DNA of 64,000 nucleotides from an uncultured Bacteroidia bacterium (GTDB lineage Bacteria > Bacteroidota > Bacteroidia > Bacteroidales > UBA932): assembly GCA_902769525.1 (NCBI GenBank), contig CACXPG010000003.1, positions 124,001 through 188,000 of the forward strand. The letters run 5' to 3'. The notes beneath the pieces are model-generated. The model had not been told where the DNA came from and searched no databases. It saw only the letters and a list, made by a program, of their open reading frames with translations. The position numbers and the translations under genes are program-made. The stretch's first letter is position 1. Each line of letters begins with the position of its first letter. Positions 14,887 to 23,663 of the stretch are shown here, in pieces.

Positions 14887-17415
14887 ATGAGACTAAAAGC
14901 ATTAATTCTGACGATCATGGCCGGTGCCTTCATGTTTGCCGGCTGTGCTCAGGAAGACCATCAGGACATGCCGTACATCGACCTTGACGGCATTTCTTCT
15001 GATGCTGTCCTGTCTTTTGAAGCCGGGGCGTCTTCCCAGACTTTCACCATTACCTGCAACAGGTTCTGGCACATCGAATACGACGCTGAATGGCTGCACA
15101 TTGAGCCTACCGTCGGTACTGCCACTGAAACGCCTCAGGTAATAACCGTCACTGTCCTCAACAATGACTCATTTGACAGGAGCATTCCTGTAAAGGTTTC
15201 CATGGATTATGATTACAAGACCGTTACCGTCAAGCAGAAAGGAGAGTGGGGAGATCCTGAAGACCTGGTCATCTACAAGAACAACTTTGACAAGGAAGCT
15301 GCCACCCAGACCTACGGAACCGGAACAAGCTGGCCTTACACAGACCAGAGCGACTGCTGGAAGAACGAGACCGGAAGCGGAATCGAAAACGTGGAGTACA
15401 CAGCCTCCGGAATCAGTATCAGGAACAACTCCAATTCCAACGGCAACTATTCCGATTACGAGGGATCCGGAACCAACAATCTCTTCTTCGGTTCAAAGGG
15501 AGCCTTCAAGATCGCGAACATAGACATTACAGGAAAGGGTGTAAATTACGAGCTGAGCTTCGGTTCCGAGAAGTATCTCAACCAGGGTTCTTCCGTATTT
15601 GCCCCTTCTGAATTCCACGTATGGATCGGCTCGGATCCTGACCATATGGTAGAAGTTGAATATGCCTTCCCTAACGGCTATAAGGACGGAAGATGGGACA
15701 AGGCCAATACCGTGTTCACCGTTCCTGACGGCACAGCAAGCCTTTGCGTTTACTACAAGGTGGACGTTGCAAGCGCATACCGTCTGGATGACGTCAACCT
15801 TAGCGTATCCACAACCGCCGGCACTCCTCTCAACTTTGAGGAAGGAGTCAATCCGGACAGGGATCCTAGCGTTGGAACTGTTATCTACTATAACAACTTC
15901 GACAAGGAAAAGGCAACCCAGACCTACGGAAGCGGCAACAGCTGGCCATTCACAGACCAGAGCGACTGCTGGATCAACCACGAGGGTGAGGGTTCAGCCA
16001 ACGTCACATATTTCAACAAGGGTATAACCGTAAGGGCCAACAGCGCTTCAGACGGCACATACTCAGACTATTCAGGCTCCGGCGTGAACAACCTGTTCTT
16101 CGGAAACGAAGGAATGTTCAAAATCAAGGGCATCCAGACCAAGGCTGAGTACGCAAACTACAAGATTACCTTCGGCAGCGAGAAATACCTCAACCAGGGA
16201 GACTCCAACTTCAACCCTCAGGAATTCCACGTTTATGTCGGAAAGGATACCATCAAGTGGGTGGAACTCACCTACAACTTCCCTAACGGCCTGAAGAGCG
16301 GAAGATGGGACGAGGCTTCTACAGTCATCACGATACCTCAGGGAACAAGTGAACTGTTCTTCCGCATCCAGGCAGACGTTGCAAGCGCATACCGTCTGGA
16401 TGACTTCAAGGTTGTAGTTTCCGAAGAGGCCGGAACAAGCATTGACTTCAACCAGGGTGTTATCCTCGACGATGACACTCCTCCGGTTCCTGGAGAGGAA
16501 TACAAGTACAAGAAGGTTCAAAGGATAACCAGCGGCAAGGCTTATCTGATCGTCACCACCGACGGAAAGGTTGCAGCCGGTCCGGTTCCGGCAAACAAGA
16601 CCTTCGGCTATCTGCCTAAGGTTGTCGTGAATGCCGTCAATGACGAAATCACTTTAACCACAGACGCCAACGAGTTTGTATTTGAGGAGGCATCTGTTGC
16701 AGGATCAACCGCTCCTGTTTACAAGATCAAGCAGAAAGACGGAAGATATCTCTACATGTCCGGAACATACACCAGTCCTAATGTGGATGCAAATCCGTCA
16801 TCTGGCCAGTACTGGAATGTAAGCGAGTGGAACCTGGGTATGGGTATTGTCAACACCTCCAACAACAAGTATATGCAGTACAGCACAACCCACTCTTCCT
16901 GGGGAGTTTACGACTCAGCCCAGGACGGAGCCCTGATGCCTGAATTGTACGAAAGAGTTGACGGAGATGATCCTGATCCAGGTGGAGACGACGACCCTAC
17001 AGGCGATGAAATCGTATGGAACGTAGGTTCCAATTTCCAGACCTGGTATGCCGAAACCGACGGCACATACGGAGCCGGCTTCTACGCAACAGACACAACC
17101 AGCATAAAGGTAGCTTACTACAAGCACACCAGCAGTTCTACACCTGTAACTGCCAGTCAAGACCATATAAGGGTTTACAAGTACTCGGTACTTGTGATTA
17201 CTCCTCTGGACCAGAGCAAGAAGATCAAGAAAGTGATTCTGGAAACTACCGCAGCTGCCAACACTTCGGATATGCCTATCCTCGCACCTGGTTCTGGAAC
17301 GGCAACAGCTTCAGGCACAACAATTACCTGGACGGGCACAGCCGTAACTCCGTGGATTGCCTATGCTGCCAACGGACAGGTAAGGGTGAAGAAACTAACT
17401 GTAGAACTGGAATAA
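14887..17415 (+). CDS. Surface lipoprotein with BACON domain and two large repeats
   Basis: An 842-residue lipoprotein with a lipobox ending in C20 (FAGC). A BACON domain spans about residues 35-118. Two near-identical ~200-residue repeats start at about 126 and 330; both carry NNFDKE, TDQSDCW, FGSEKYLNQG and VDVASAYRLDD. The region 535-695 has a YLY/KYMQY rhythm like carbohydrate- or ligand-binding beta folds, and an Asp-rich linker precedes a final beta domain. No catalytic motif is seen, so a binding role at the cell surface is likely. It is 1 bp from the nuclease gene, which also has a BACON domain. Ligand unknown; nucleic acid is inferred from neighbours. Confidence 0.8.
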   Translation: MRLKALILTIMAGAFMFAGCAQEDHQDMPYIDLDGISSDAVLSFEAGASSQTFTITCNRFWHIEYDAEWLHIEPTVGTATETPQVITVTVLNNDSFDRSIPVKVSMDYDYKTVTVKQKGEWGDPEDLVIYKNNFDKEAATQTYGTGTSWPYTDQSDCWKNETGSGIENVEYTASGISIRNNSNSNGNYSDYEGSGTNNLFFGSKGAFKIANIDITGKGVNYELSFGSEKYLNQGSSVFAPSEFHVWIGSDPDHMVEVEYAFPNGYKDGRWDKANTVFTVPDGTASLCVYYKVDVASAYRLDDVNLSVSTTAGTPLNFEEGVNPDRDPSVGTVIYYNNFDKEKATQTYGSGNSWPFTDQSDCWINHEGEGSANVTYFNKGITVRANSASDGTYSDYSGSGVNNLFFGNEGMFKIKGIQTKAEYANYKITFGSEKYLNQGDSNFNPQEFHVYVGKDTIKWVELTYNFPNGLKSGRWDEASTVITIPQGTSELFFRIQADVASAYRLDDFKVVVSEEAGTSIDFNQGVILDDDTPPVPGEEYKYKKVQRITSGKAYLIVTTDGKVAAGPVPANKTFGYLPKVVVNAVNDEITLTTDANEFVFEEASVAGSTAPVYKIKQKDGRYLYMSGTYTSPNVDANPSSGQYWNVSEWNLGMGIVNTSNNKYMQYSTTHSSWGVYDSAQDGALMPELYERVDGDDPDPGGDDDPTGDEIVWNVGSNFQTWYAETDGTYGAGFYATDTTSIKVAYYKHTSSSTPVTASQDHIRVYKYSVLVITPLDQSKKIKKVILETTAAANTSDMPILAPGSGTATASGTTITWTGTAVTPWIAYAANGQVRVKKLTVELE

Positions 17416-17416
17416 C

Positions 17417-18574
17417 GTGAAAACTACCAGATACATACTGCTCGCGACGCTACTGGCGGCAACACTGCTGCTGGCGGCAGCCTGCGGCGGTGGTAGCGGC
17501 AAAGGCGGGGACAAACCCATTACGCCAGACGCCGTGCTGTCCGTTACATTCCAGTTCCCAGCTGTAGATGCAGCAAAAGGAAGCCAGTTTGTAACGGTTT
17601 CAGCAACCGGCGCCTGGAAAGTCAGTTCATCTGCTGCCTGGCTGAAGCCAAGTACCGATGGAGGAAACGGGAGCACGACTATCTCTGTTTCGTACGAGGC
17701 GAACACTTCTTCTTCGCCGAGGACGGCAAACATCACGATAAACTGCTCCGGAAGAACCGCCACCGCGACCCTGACCCAGAAAGGAAAGGAAGACACACCG
17801 GTAGTTGTCGTGTCTGAATGGCTGGAACTTCCTGCAATTCAGACAGGAACCGGACACAAGTTCGTGTCCCACAACTTTACCGGCAAGAGTCTCCGAAGCT
17901 TCTCATACGACTGGAACTCCACAGACCAGGTCGCAAACTGGGTGGCCTACCCGCTGAACAGAGGCCTGATGGGATCCGGCAGCAGGACTGACAACTGGGG
18001 CTATGACCCTAAACTGACCTCAGCCGAGCAGCCTACCCTTTTCTCCGGATATAAGGGGACTTACGACAGAGGCCATCAGCTTCCAAGCGCGGACCGTCTC
18101 ACCTACGCTGAAAACGTGAAGACCTTCTACTTTACCAACATGACTCCCCAGATGAATGCCTTCAACAGCAAGATCTGGGCAACAGCCGAGAGTATGGTAA
18201 GGGGTTGGTCCACCAGCTGTGACACTCTCTATGTTGTGACAGGATGCATTGTCAGGGGCAGTTCCAAGAAAGCCTATGACAACAACGGAAGGTCGGTTAC
18301 GGTTCCTGTGGCTTATTACAAGGCCGTTCTCCGCTATATGAAAGGAAGCACCATCGGCTACAGCGGATATATGGGCCTGGCCATGTACTTTGAGCACAAG
18401 GCTTACAGCTACTCAAACATCAGCAAGACCAACACTGAAATCGTGATGAGCATAGACGCGCTGGAGGCCAAGATTGGACTTGACCTTTTCCCTAACCTGG
18501 AGAAGGTTGCGGGAAAGAGTGTTTCTGACAAGGTTGAAGCCGAAGACCCTACTAAAGTATCTTACTGGTGGTAA
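17417..18574 (+). CDS. Secreted DNA/RNA non-specific endonuclease lipoprotein (DRGH family) with BACON domain
   Basis: The gene starts with GTG one base after the previous stop. It encodes a lipobox ending in C23 (LAAAC), a BACON domain at about residues 38-122 and a NUC1/Serratia-type nuclease domain at about 135-380. The active site YDRGH has H220 as general base, and the metal-binding Asn is likely N241 in YFTNMTPQMN. Enzymes of this family degrade DNA and RNA in a Mg-dependent way. The lipoprotein signal places it outside the cytoplasm, which fits feeding on external nucleic acid. At 385 residues it is longer than the bare enzyme because of the BACON domain. Confidence 0.92.
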   Translation: MKTTRYILLATLLAATLLLAAACGGGSGKGGDKPITPDAVLSVTFQFPAVDAAKGSQFVTVSATGAWKVSSSAAWLKPSTDGGNGSTTISVSYEANTSSSPRTANITINCSGRTATATLTQKGKEDTPVVVVSEWLELPAIQTGTGHKFVSHNFTGKSLRSFSYDWNSTDQVANWVAYPLNRGLMGSGSRTDNWGYDPKLTSAEQPTLFSGYKGTYDRGHQLPSADRLTYAENVKTFYFTNMTPQMNAFNSKIWATAESMVRGWSTSCDTLYVVTGCIVRGSSKKAYDNNGRSVTVPVAYYKAVLRYMKGSTIGYSGYMGLAMYFEHKAYSYSNISKTNTEIVMSIDALEAKIGLDLFPNLEKVAGKSVSDKVEAEDPTKVSYWW

Positions 18575-18585
18575 AAAATTGCTTT

Positions 18586-19668
18586 ATGAAGAAACTACTT
18601 GCATACACTTTTCTGGCCCTGTTGCTGTCTGTAGGCGGCAACTGCCTGGCCCAGAACAAGGTAAAGACATACGTCATCGGATTCTACAATCTGGAGAACC
18701 TGTTTGACACCTATCACGACGACGGCAAGAACGATTTTGAATACCTGCCTGACGGAGCGAACGAGTGGACAGAAGTAAAGTACCAGAAAAAACTGCACAA
18801 CATGGCTAAGGTCATAAAGGCCATGAAAGAGGAAAACCATGTTTACCACGCAGTTCTGGGAGTGAGCGAGATTGAGAACAGGCACGTTCTGGAAGATTTG
18901 GTCAACGATCCTCAGATCGCTGATGCAGGCTATATGATAGCTCATTTCGACGGCCCGGATTTCCGTGGAGTGGACGTGGCCCTTCTGTATCAGCCGACAA
19001 AATTCGAGGTGCTGGACGAGGAGAGCCTTCCGTTCAACTTCAATTCCCCAACCATCGTATTTGATATGGATTCCACTCAACAGGCCAACTTCCACACCAG
19101 AGACATACTGATGGTCAGAGGCTTGCTGGGCGGAGAGATGTTCGCCTTCTTTGTGGCTCACCTTCCTTCCAGAATCGGAGGCAAGGGCGGAGACCTCAGA
19201 AGCCGCGGAGCGGAAATCATCTACAAGAGGGCCGACGAACTGATGAAAGAGTTCCCGGGAATCAAGATTGTGGTGATGGGAGACATGAATGACAATCCTA
19301 CAGACGAGAGCATGACCGTATTTATGCACGGAAAGGAAAACATCGACGATGTTCAGGAAGGAGACTTTTTCTCTCCTTTCATCTCGATGCTCAAGGCCGG
19401 ATACGGTTCTCTTGCCTACCAGGGAGCCTGGAACATATATGACCTTCTTCTGGTTAACCATAGCCTGGCTAAAGCAGAAAAAGGAACATTGAGGATTGTA
19501 CCTATCGTCCGCAAAAAATTCTACGGGAGGATATTCCACAAACCTTTCATGACAACCCAAGAGGGGCAGTACAAAGACGTGCCTTACAGAACTTTTTCCA
19601 ATGGTTCGTTCGTGGGAGGTTTCAGCGACCACTACCCTACCTATATAGTTGTAACAAATAAAGATTAA
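18586..19668 (+). CDS. Exported endonuclease/exonuclease/phosphatase-family protein
   Basis: The start MKKLL at 18586 gives a 360-residue protein with a Sec signal peptide ending near NCLAQ. The metal-hydrolase motifs are complete and in order: NLENLFD, VSEIEN, RGVDVALLY, HLPSR, GDMNDNP and SDHYP. The family includes DNases, phosphodiesterases and sphingomyelinases. Next to the DRGH nuclease it probably trims nucleic-acid fragments outside the inner membrane. It starts 11 bp after the nuclease and ends 4 bp before the receptor gene. Exact substrate cannot be read from sequence. Confidence 0.9.
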   Translation: MKKLLAYTFLALLLSVGGNCLAQNKVKTYVIGFYNLENLFDTYHDDGKNDFEYLPDGANEWTEVKYQKKLHNMAKVIKAMKEENHVYHAVLGVSEIENRHVLEDLVNDPQIADAGYMIAHFDGPDFRGVDVALLYQPTKFEVLDEESLPFNFNSPTIVFDMDSTQQANFHTRDILMVRGLLGGEMFAFFVAHLPSRIGGKGGDLRSRGAEIIYKRADELMKEFPGIKIVVMGDMNDNPTDESMTVFMHGKENIDDVQEGDFFSPFISMLKAGYGSLAYQGAWNIYDLLLVNHSLAKAEKGTLRIVPIVRKKFYGRIFHKPFMTTQEGQYKDVPYRTFSNGSFVGGFSDHYPTYIVVTNKD

Positions 19669-19672
19669 AGAT

Positions 19673-22612
19673 ATGCTAAAGAAAATTTCCCTGATTTTAG
19701 CCGTTACGCTGTGCTCGGTTCTGGCCTGGGCCCAGACACCTACCGGCGGCGTTAAGGGAACGGTAATCAACCGTACGGACCGTTCAGCGGTCTACAACGC
19801 GAGGCTGACACTCCTCAGTGGCTCGACTCAGGTTGCCACCGCAAACACTGACTCGGACGGAAACTTTATGATTCCCGGCCTCAAAGACGGAGTTTACACT
19901 TTGGTCATAGCCTCTGACAACTATGTCACCACAAGAGTAAACGTCACCGTCGTCAAAGGATATGTCAAGGACATGTTCACGATTTCCGTTTATCCGGTTA
20001 TCCGCCAGAGCGAGGTCACGTCCGACGAAGAAACAGTAGACTTCGACCTGGAAGATTCCGGCTACCAGGACAGCCCTACAATCTTGTATGGCCAGAACGA
20101 CGTGTTCAACAACCAGGCCGGATACAAATTCTCGGCCATCAGGTTCAAGACCAGAGGTTTCAACAGCGAGGCCCAGGACGTTTACCTTGCCGGCATCAAG
20201 ATGAACGACGCCATCACAGGCTATTCTCCTTTCTCGCTCTGGAGCGGACTTAACGAGGCCACCAGAACCAAGTACACCGTAAACGGCGGAGAAATCTCCG
20301 ATTACGGGTTCGGCGGCTACAACGGCCTGACCAACATTCCGGCAAACGCCTCCAACGTGCGCAAGGGCTGGAGAGCAAGCGTTATGACCAACAGCAGCCT
20401 CTACAGGCTCAGGCTAATGCTCACCTACGCTTCCGGAGTTCTGGACAACGGATGGAGCTACGCTTTCAACGTGTCTGCAAGAATGGGCGGAAACGACTGG
20501 ATTAACGGAGTGTTCTACCGCTCTTTCGGCTATTACTTCAGTGTGGAGAAGAGCTTCGGGAAGCATCACAAGATCGGAGCCACCTTTATGGGAACTCCTG
20601 GCACGAGAGGAGCCCAGAACGCGTCCACCCAGGAAGTGTATGACCTCAGAAAAGACAACATGTACAACTCCAACTGGGGATGGCAGCGCGGAAAAAGGCG
20701 CAACGCCAGGGAGAGAAGGGTTCACGAGCCAATCGCGATACTCAAATATGACTTCACTCCTTCAGACCGCTTCAAGGCTTCCCTGACAACTCTGTACAGG
20801 TTCGGAAAGAACGGATACACAGCCCTGGACTGGTACGATGCGGCAGACCCTAGGCCTGACTACTACCGTAATCTCCCGTCCTACTTCCTGATGGACAACC
20901 AGGACTACAACCGTATCAACCTCCAGAAGTACCTGTGGGCCCAGGACATGTGGAAGCAGAACGAAAAGACCATCACCCAGATCAACTGGGACAGGCTCTA
21001 CGATGTGAACAGGAACAGCAGGACCGCAGACGGCCTCCGTTCCAAGTATGTCCAGGAGGAAAGAAGAGTTGACCAGAAAGACCTCAACGTAGGCCTGAAT
21101 TTCAAATGGAACGTGTTCAAGTGGTGGGATATCTCCGCAGGCGCAAACGCCAAGTGGAACAGGACCGAGAACTACAAGAAGATCGCGGACCTTCTCGGCG
21201 GAGAATACTTTGTGAACATAGACAACTTCGCGGAAAGAGACTATGCCACAAACGAGGCCAAGATCCAGAACGACCTCAACTACTTCTTCAAGAACGGCCA
21301 CGCCCAGATCCTGCACAAGGGAGACAAATACGGATACGACTATTATGCCCACATCCAGAATTACACGGGATGGATGAACTGGACTTTCAGGTTCGGCGGA
21401 TTCAGGGCTGACTTTGCAGGACAGGTGAAAAAAAGCAAATTCTGGAGAGAAGGTCTCTACAGAAAAGGAATGTTCGCAGGACAGGATGAAAACGGCAACG
21501 ACATCTACTACAACGGGGAAAACCTGACTATCTACAGTCACGGAGATGTAGTGTCATCCTACGGCAACAGTGAAAAGTGCGATTTCACCACTTATTCCGG
21601 CAAGGCAGTTTTGAGCTACAGCCTGCTCGGAGGCCACAGGTTCTCCGCAAGCGCAGGCTACTTCAGGGAAGCCCCTATGTTCAACAAGGCTTTCATATCG
21701 CCGAGAACAAGAAACACCATCATCCCTTATCTGGACAAGACAAAAATTTTTGCGGCAGATGTTACTTACTCCCTGAACAACAACCACGTGAACTTCAGGG
21801 TCACCGGTTTCTACGCTACCATCAAGGACCAGACGGATGTGATGAGCCTTTACGACGACAGCCAGAACACCTTCACCAACTTCGCGATGAGCGGAATCGA
21901 CGAAAGGCATATCGGAGTTGAAATGGGATTTAAGGCTCCTCTGTTCCTCAGAGGACTTTTCCTGGTTGGAGCGGCAAGCTACGGCGAGTATATATATACT
22001 TCCAACCCGTACATGACCCAGACCTTTGACAACACCACCGAGATTATCTACGACAATGTAAAGATACCTTACTGGATGAGCCACCCTACATTCAAGATGG
22101 GTACCGACGGAGAGTATATCAAGGACGATAAAGGACATTATGTTGTGGACAAGTACAAGCAGCACTATGTTCCTTCCACTCCTCAGCTGGCTTCCACTCT
22201 GGGCCTTTCCTACAACAGGAACTACTGGTTCCTGGATGCCAACGTGAATTTCTTCGACAAGTCCTACCTTGCAATGAACCCTCTCTACAGGACCGATATG
22301 GCTACAGCCGGTCCTGACAAGACCATCACTCCGTGGGAAGTCGAGTATATGACCACACAGGAGAAGTTCAAGAGAGCGTTTATTGTCAACCTGAGCATCG
22401 GCAAGAGCTGGTACATCCAGCGCAAATATCAGCTGGGATTCAACCTCAACGTCAACAACGTCCTCAACAACAAGAACGTGAAGACCGGAGGATTTGAGCA
22501 GAGCCGTATGGTGGACAACACCAGAAGCAAGGAGTGCTACTACAAGTTTGACCCTAAGTACTACTATATGCCGGGTCTGAACTACATGATTAATATTTAT
22601 GTCAGATTCTAA
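19673..22612 (+). CDS. TonB-dependent outer-membrane receptor (SusC-like, no SusD)
   Basis: This 979-residue receptor has a signal peptide ending WAQ at about residue 21, a carboxypeptidase-regulatory-like domain at about 24-105, a plug at about 120-230 (SAIRFKTRGFNSEAQDVYLAGI) and a barrel to the C-terminus ending YMINIYVRF. Such receptors import bulky ligands using ExbB/ExbD/TonB energy. It lies between the exported hydrolase and the DUF5689 lipoprotein with gaps of 4 and 12 bp. No SusD gene is present, so the DUF5689 protein may act as the substrate-binding lid (inference). Confidence 0.92.
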   Translation: MLKKISLILAVTLCSVLAWAQTPTGGVKGTVINRTDRSAVYNARLTLLSGSTQVATANTDSDGNFMIPGLKDGVYTLVIASDNYVTTRVNVTVVKGYVKDMFTISVYPVIRQSEVTSDEETVDFDLEDSGYQDSPTILYGQNDVFNNQAGYKFSAIRFKTRGFNSEAQDVYLAGIKMNDAITGYSPFSLWSGLNEATRTKYTVNGGEISDYGFGGYNGLTNIPANASNVRKGWRASVMTNSSLYRLRLMLTYASGVLDNGWSYAFNVSARMGGNDWINGVFYRSFGYYFSVEKSFGKHHKIGATFMGTPGTRGAQNASTQEVYDLRKDNMYNSNWGWQRGKRRNARERRVHEPIAILKYDFTPSDRFKASLTTLYRFGKNGYTALDWYDAADPRPDYYRNLPSYFLMDNQDYNRINLQKYLWAQDMWKQNEKTITQINWDRLYDVNRNSRTADGLRSKYVQEERRVDQKDLNVGLNFKWNVFKWWDISAGANAKWNRTENYKKIADLLGGEYFVNIDNFAERDYATNEAKIQNDLNYFFKNGHAQILHKGDKYGYDYYAHIQNYTGWMNWTFRFGGFRADFAGQVKKSKFWREGLYRKGMFAGQDENGNDIYYNGENLTIYSHGDVVSSYGNSEKCDFTTYSGKAVLSYSLLGGHRFSASAGYFREAPMFNKAFISPRTRNTIIPYLDKTKIFAADVTYSLNNNHVNFRVTGFYATIKDQTDVMSLYDDSQNTFTNFAMSGIDERHIGVEMGFKAPLFLRGLFLVGAASYGEYIYTSNPYMTQTFDNTTEIIYDNVKIPYWMSHPTFKMGTDGEYIKDDKGHYVVDKYKQHYVPSTPQLASTLGLSYNRNYWFLDANVNFFDKSYLAMNPLYRTDMATAGPDKTITPWEVEYMTTQEKFKRAFIVNLSIGKSWYIQRKYQLGFNLNVNNVLNNKNVKTGGFEQSRMVDNTRSKECYYKFDPKYYYMPGLNYMINIYVRF

Positions 22613-22624
22613 CAAATACAGGCT

Positions 22625-23647
22625 ATGAAAAAGATATTGAACATTGCATATATTCTGGTTGCGGCATCTGTTCTGGCAGCTTCCTGCTCAGAATGGGACC
22701 CTGTAGTGAATCTTGGCTATGACCAGCCGGAAGAATACGAAGTGCCGGATATAAGGGCCAACATCTCTATCGCTGCTTTAAAGGCCATGTACAAGGACAA
22801 GCCTGTACACATCGAGAAAGACCTGATCATCGGAGGCCAGGTTACCACTTCTGACCAAAGCGGCAACATCTATCTGTACATGTACCTTCAGGATGCGACC
22901 GGAGCCATTGAAGTTAGAATCGGAAAAACTTCTCTTTACAACGATTACCGCCCTGGGCAGTGGGTGTTTGTCAAGCTTAACGGCCTTACTCTCGGAGCCT
23001 ACGAGGGCATGCTCCAGATTGGTCTGGAAGACCCTTCCGGAGAATATGAGACAGCCACCATCGATGTGCAGAGAATGATCAACCTTCACATTATTAAGGG
23101 AATGATGGACTCTCCTGTAGCCCCTGCTGTTCTTTCGGAAAACGAACTGACCCTGACTCAGAACATGGGAAGGCTCGTCACCCTGAACGGGCTCAGCTAC
23201 GCCAACGAGGCCTTCGCTCTTTTATATCCTGACCCTTACGGAGACAAGAAGAGCACCGCCAACAGAGTATTCCTCAGCGACAAGACCTGGGGCATCACCA
23301 CCTGGGCTATGAGCAAGAACAAGATGCAGGCATATCTGGATTCCGGCATTTGGGATTCAGCCGTCACTGCAGACGGATCAAAGACAGTAGAGCAGCTCCG
23401 GAAGGAAAATGCCATCGAACCGTCCGCTACCTATGTCAGCCAGTACTTCAGGATGGGGCAGACCGAAATCCAGATCAGAACCAGCGGCTACGCCAAGTTT
23501 GCAGACGTTGACCTGGACGAAGAAGTGCTCAACGGCTCCAAGATGATCAACGTTACAGGCATTTTGACAAACTACCGCGGCGCTCCTCAGTTCACCATCA
23601 TAGACCTTGACGGGGTCCAGGTAGTCGATCCGCAGAATCAGCCATAA
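22625..23647 (+). CDS. DUF5689 (OB-fold-like) surface lipoprotein
   Basis: The 340-residue lipoprotein has a lipobox ending in C21 (LAASC). A beta-rich region at about 55-150 (IGGQVTTSDQSGNIYLYMYLQD, then GAIEVRIG) is typical of the OB-like fold of DUF5689. A second beta region near 290-335 repeats the theme. These proteins often neighbour extracellular nucleases in Bacteroidota (from memory), so nucleic-acid binding is plausible. It starts 12 bp after the receptor. No enzymatic motif is visible. Confidence 0.82.
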   Translation: MKKILNIAYILVAASVLAASCSEWDPVVNLGYDQPEEYEVPDIRANISIAALKAMYKDKPVHIEKDLIIGGQVTTSDQSGNIYLYMYLQDATGAIEVRIGKTSLYNDYRPGQWVFVKLNGLTLGAYEGMLQIGLEDPSGEYETATIDVQRMINLHIIKGMMDSPVAPAVLSENELTLTQNMGRLVTLNGLSYANEAFALLYPDPYGDKKSTANRVFLSDKTWGITTWAMSKNKMQAYLDSGIWDSAVTADGSKTVEQLRKENAIEPSATYVSQYFRMGQTEIQIRTSGYAKFADVDLDEEVLNGSKMINVTGILTNYRGAPQFTIIDLDGVQVVDPQNQP

Positions 23648-23663
23648 AAAACTCTAGTCACTT

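Noticed and set aside
17410-17420. Frameshift between the BACON lipoprotein and the nuclease
   Set aside because: The first gene ends in a normal TAA and the second begins with a GTG followed by a full lipoprotein signal, so these are two genes.
18568-18585. Longer start for the exported hydrolase
   Set aside because: The upstream ATG overlaps the nuclease stop and would put extra residues before a well-formed signal peptide starting MKKLL.
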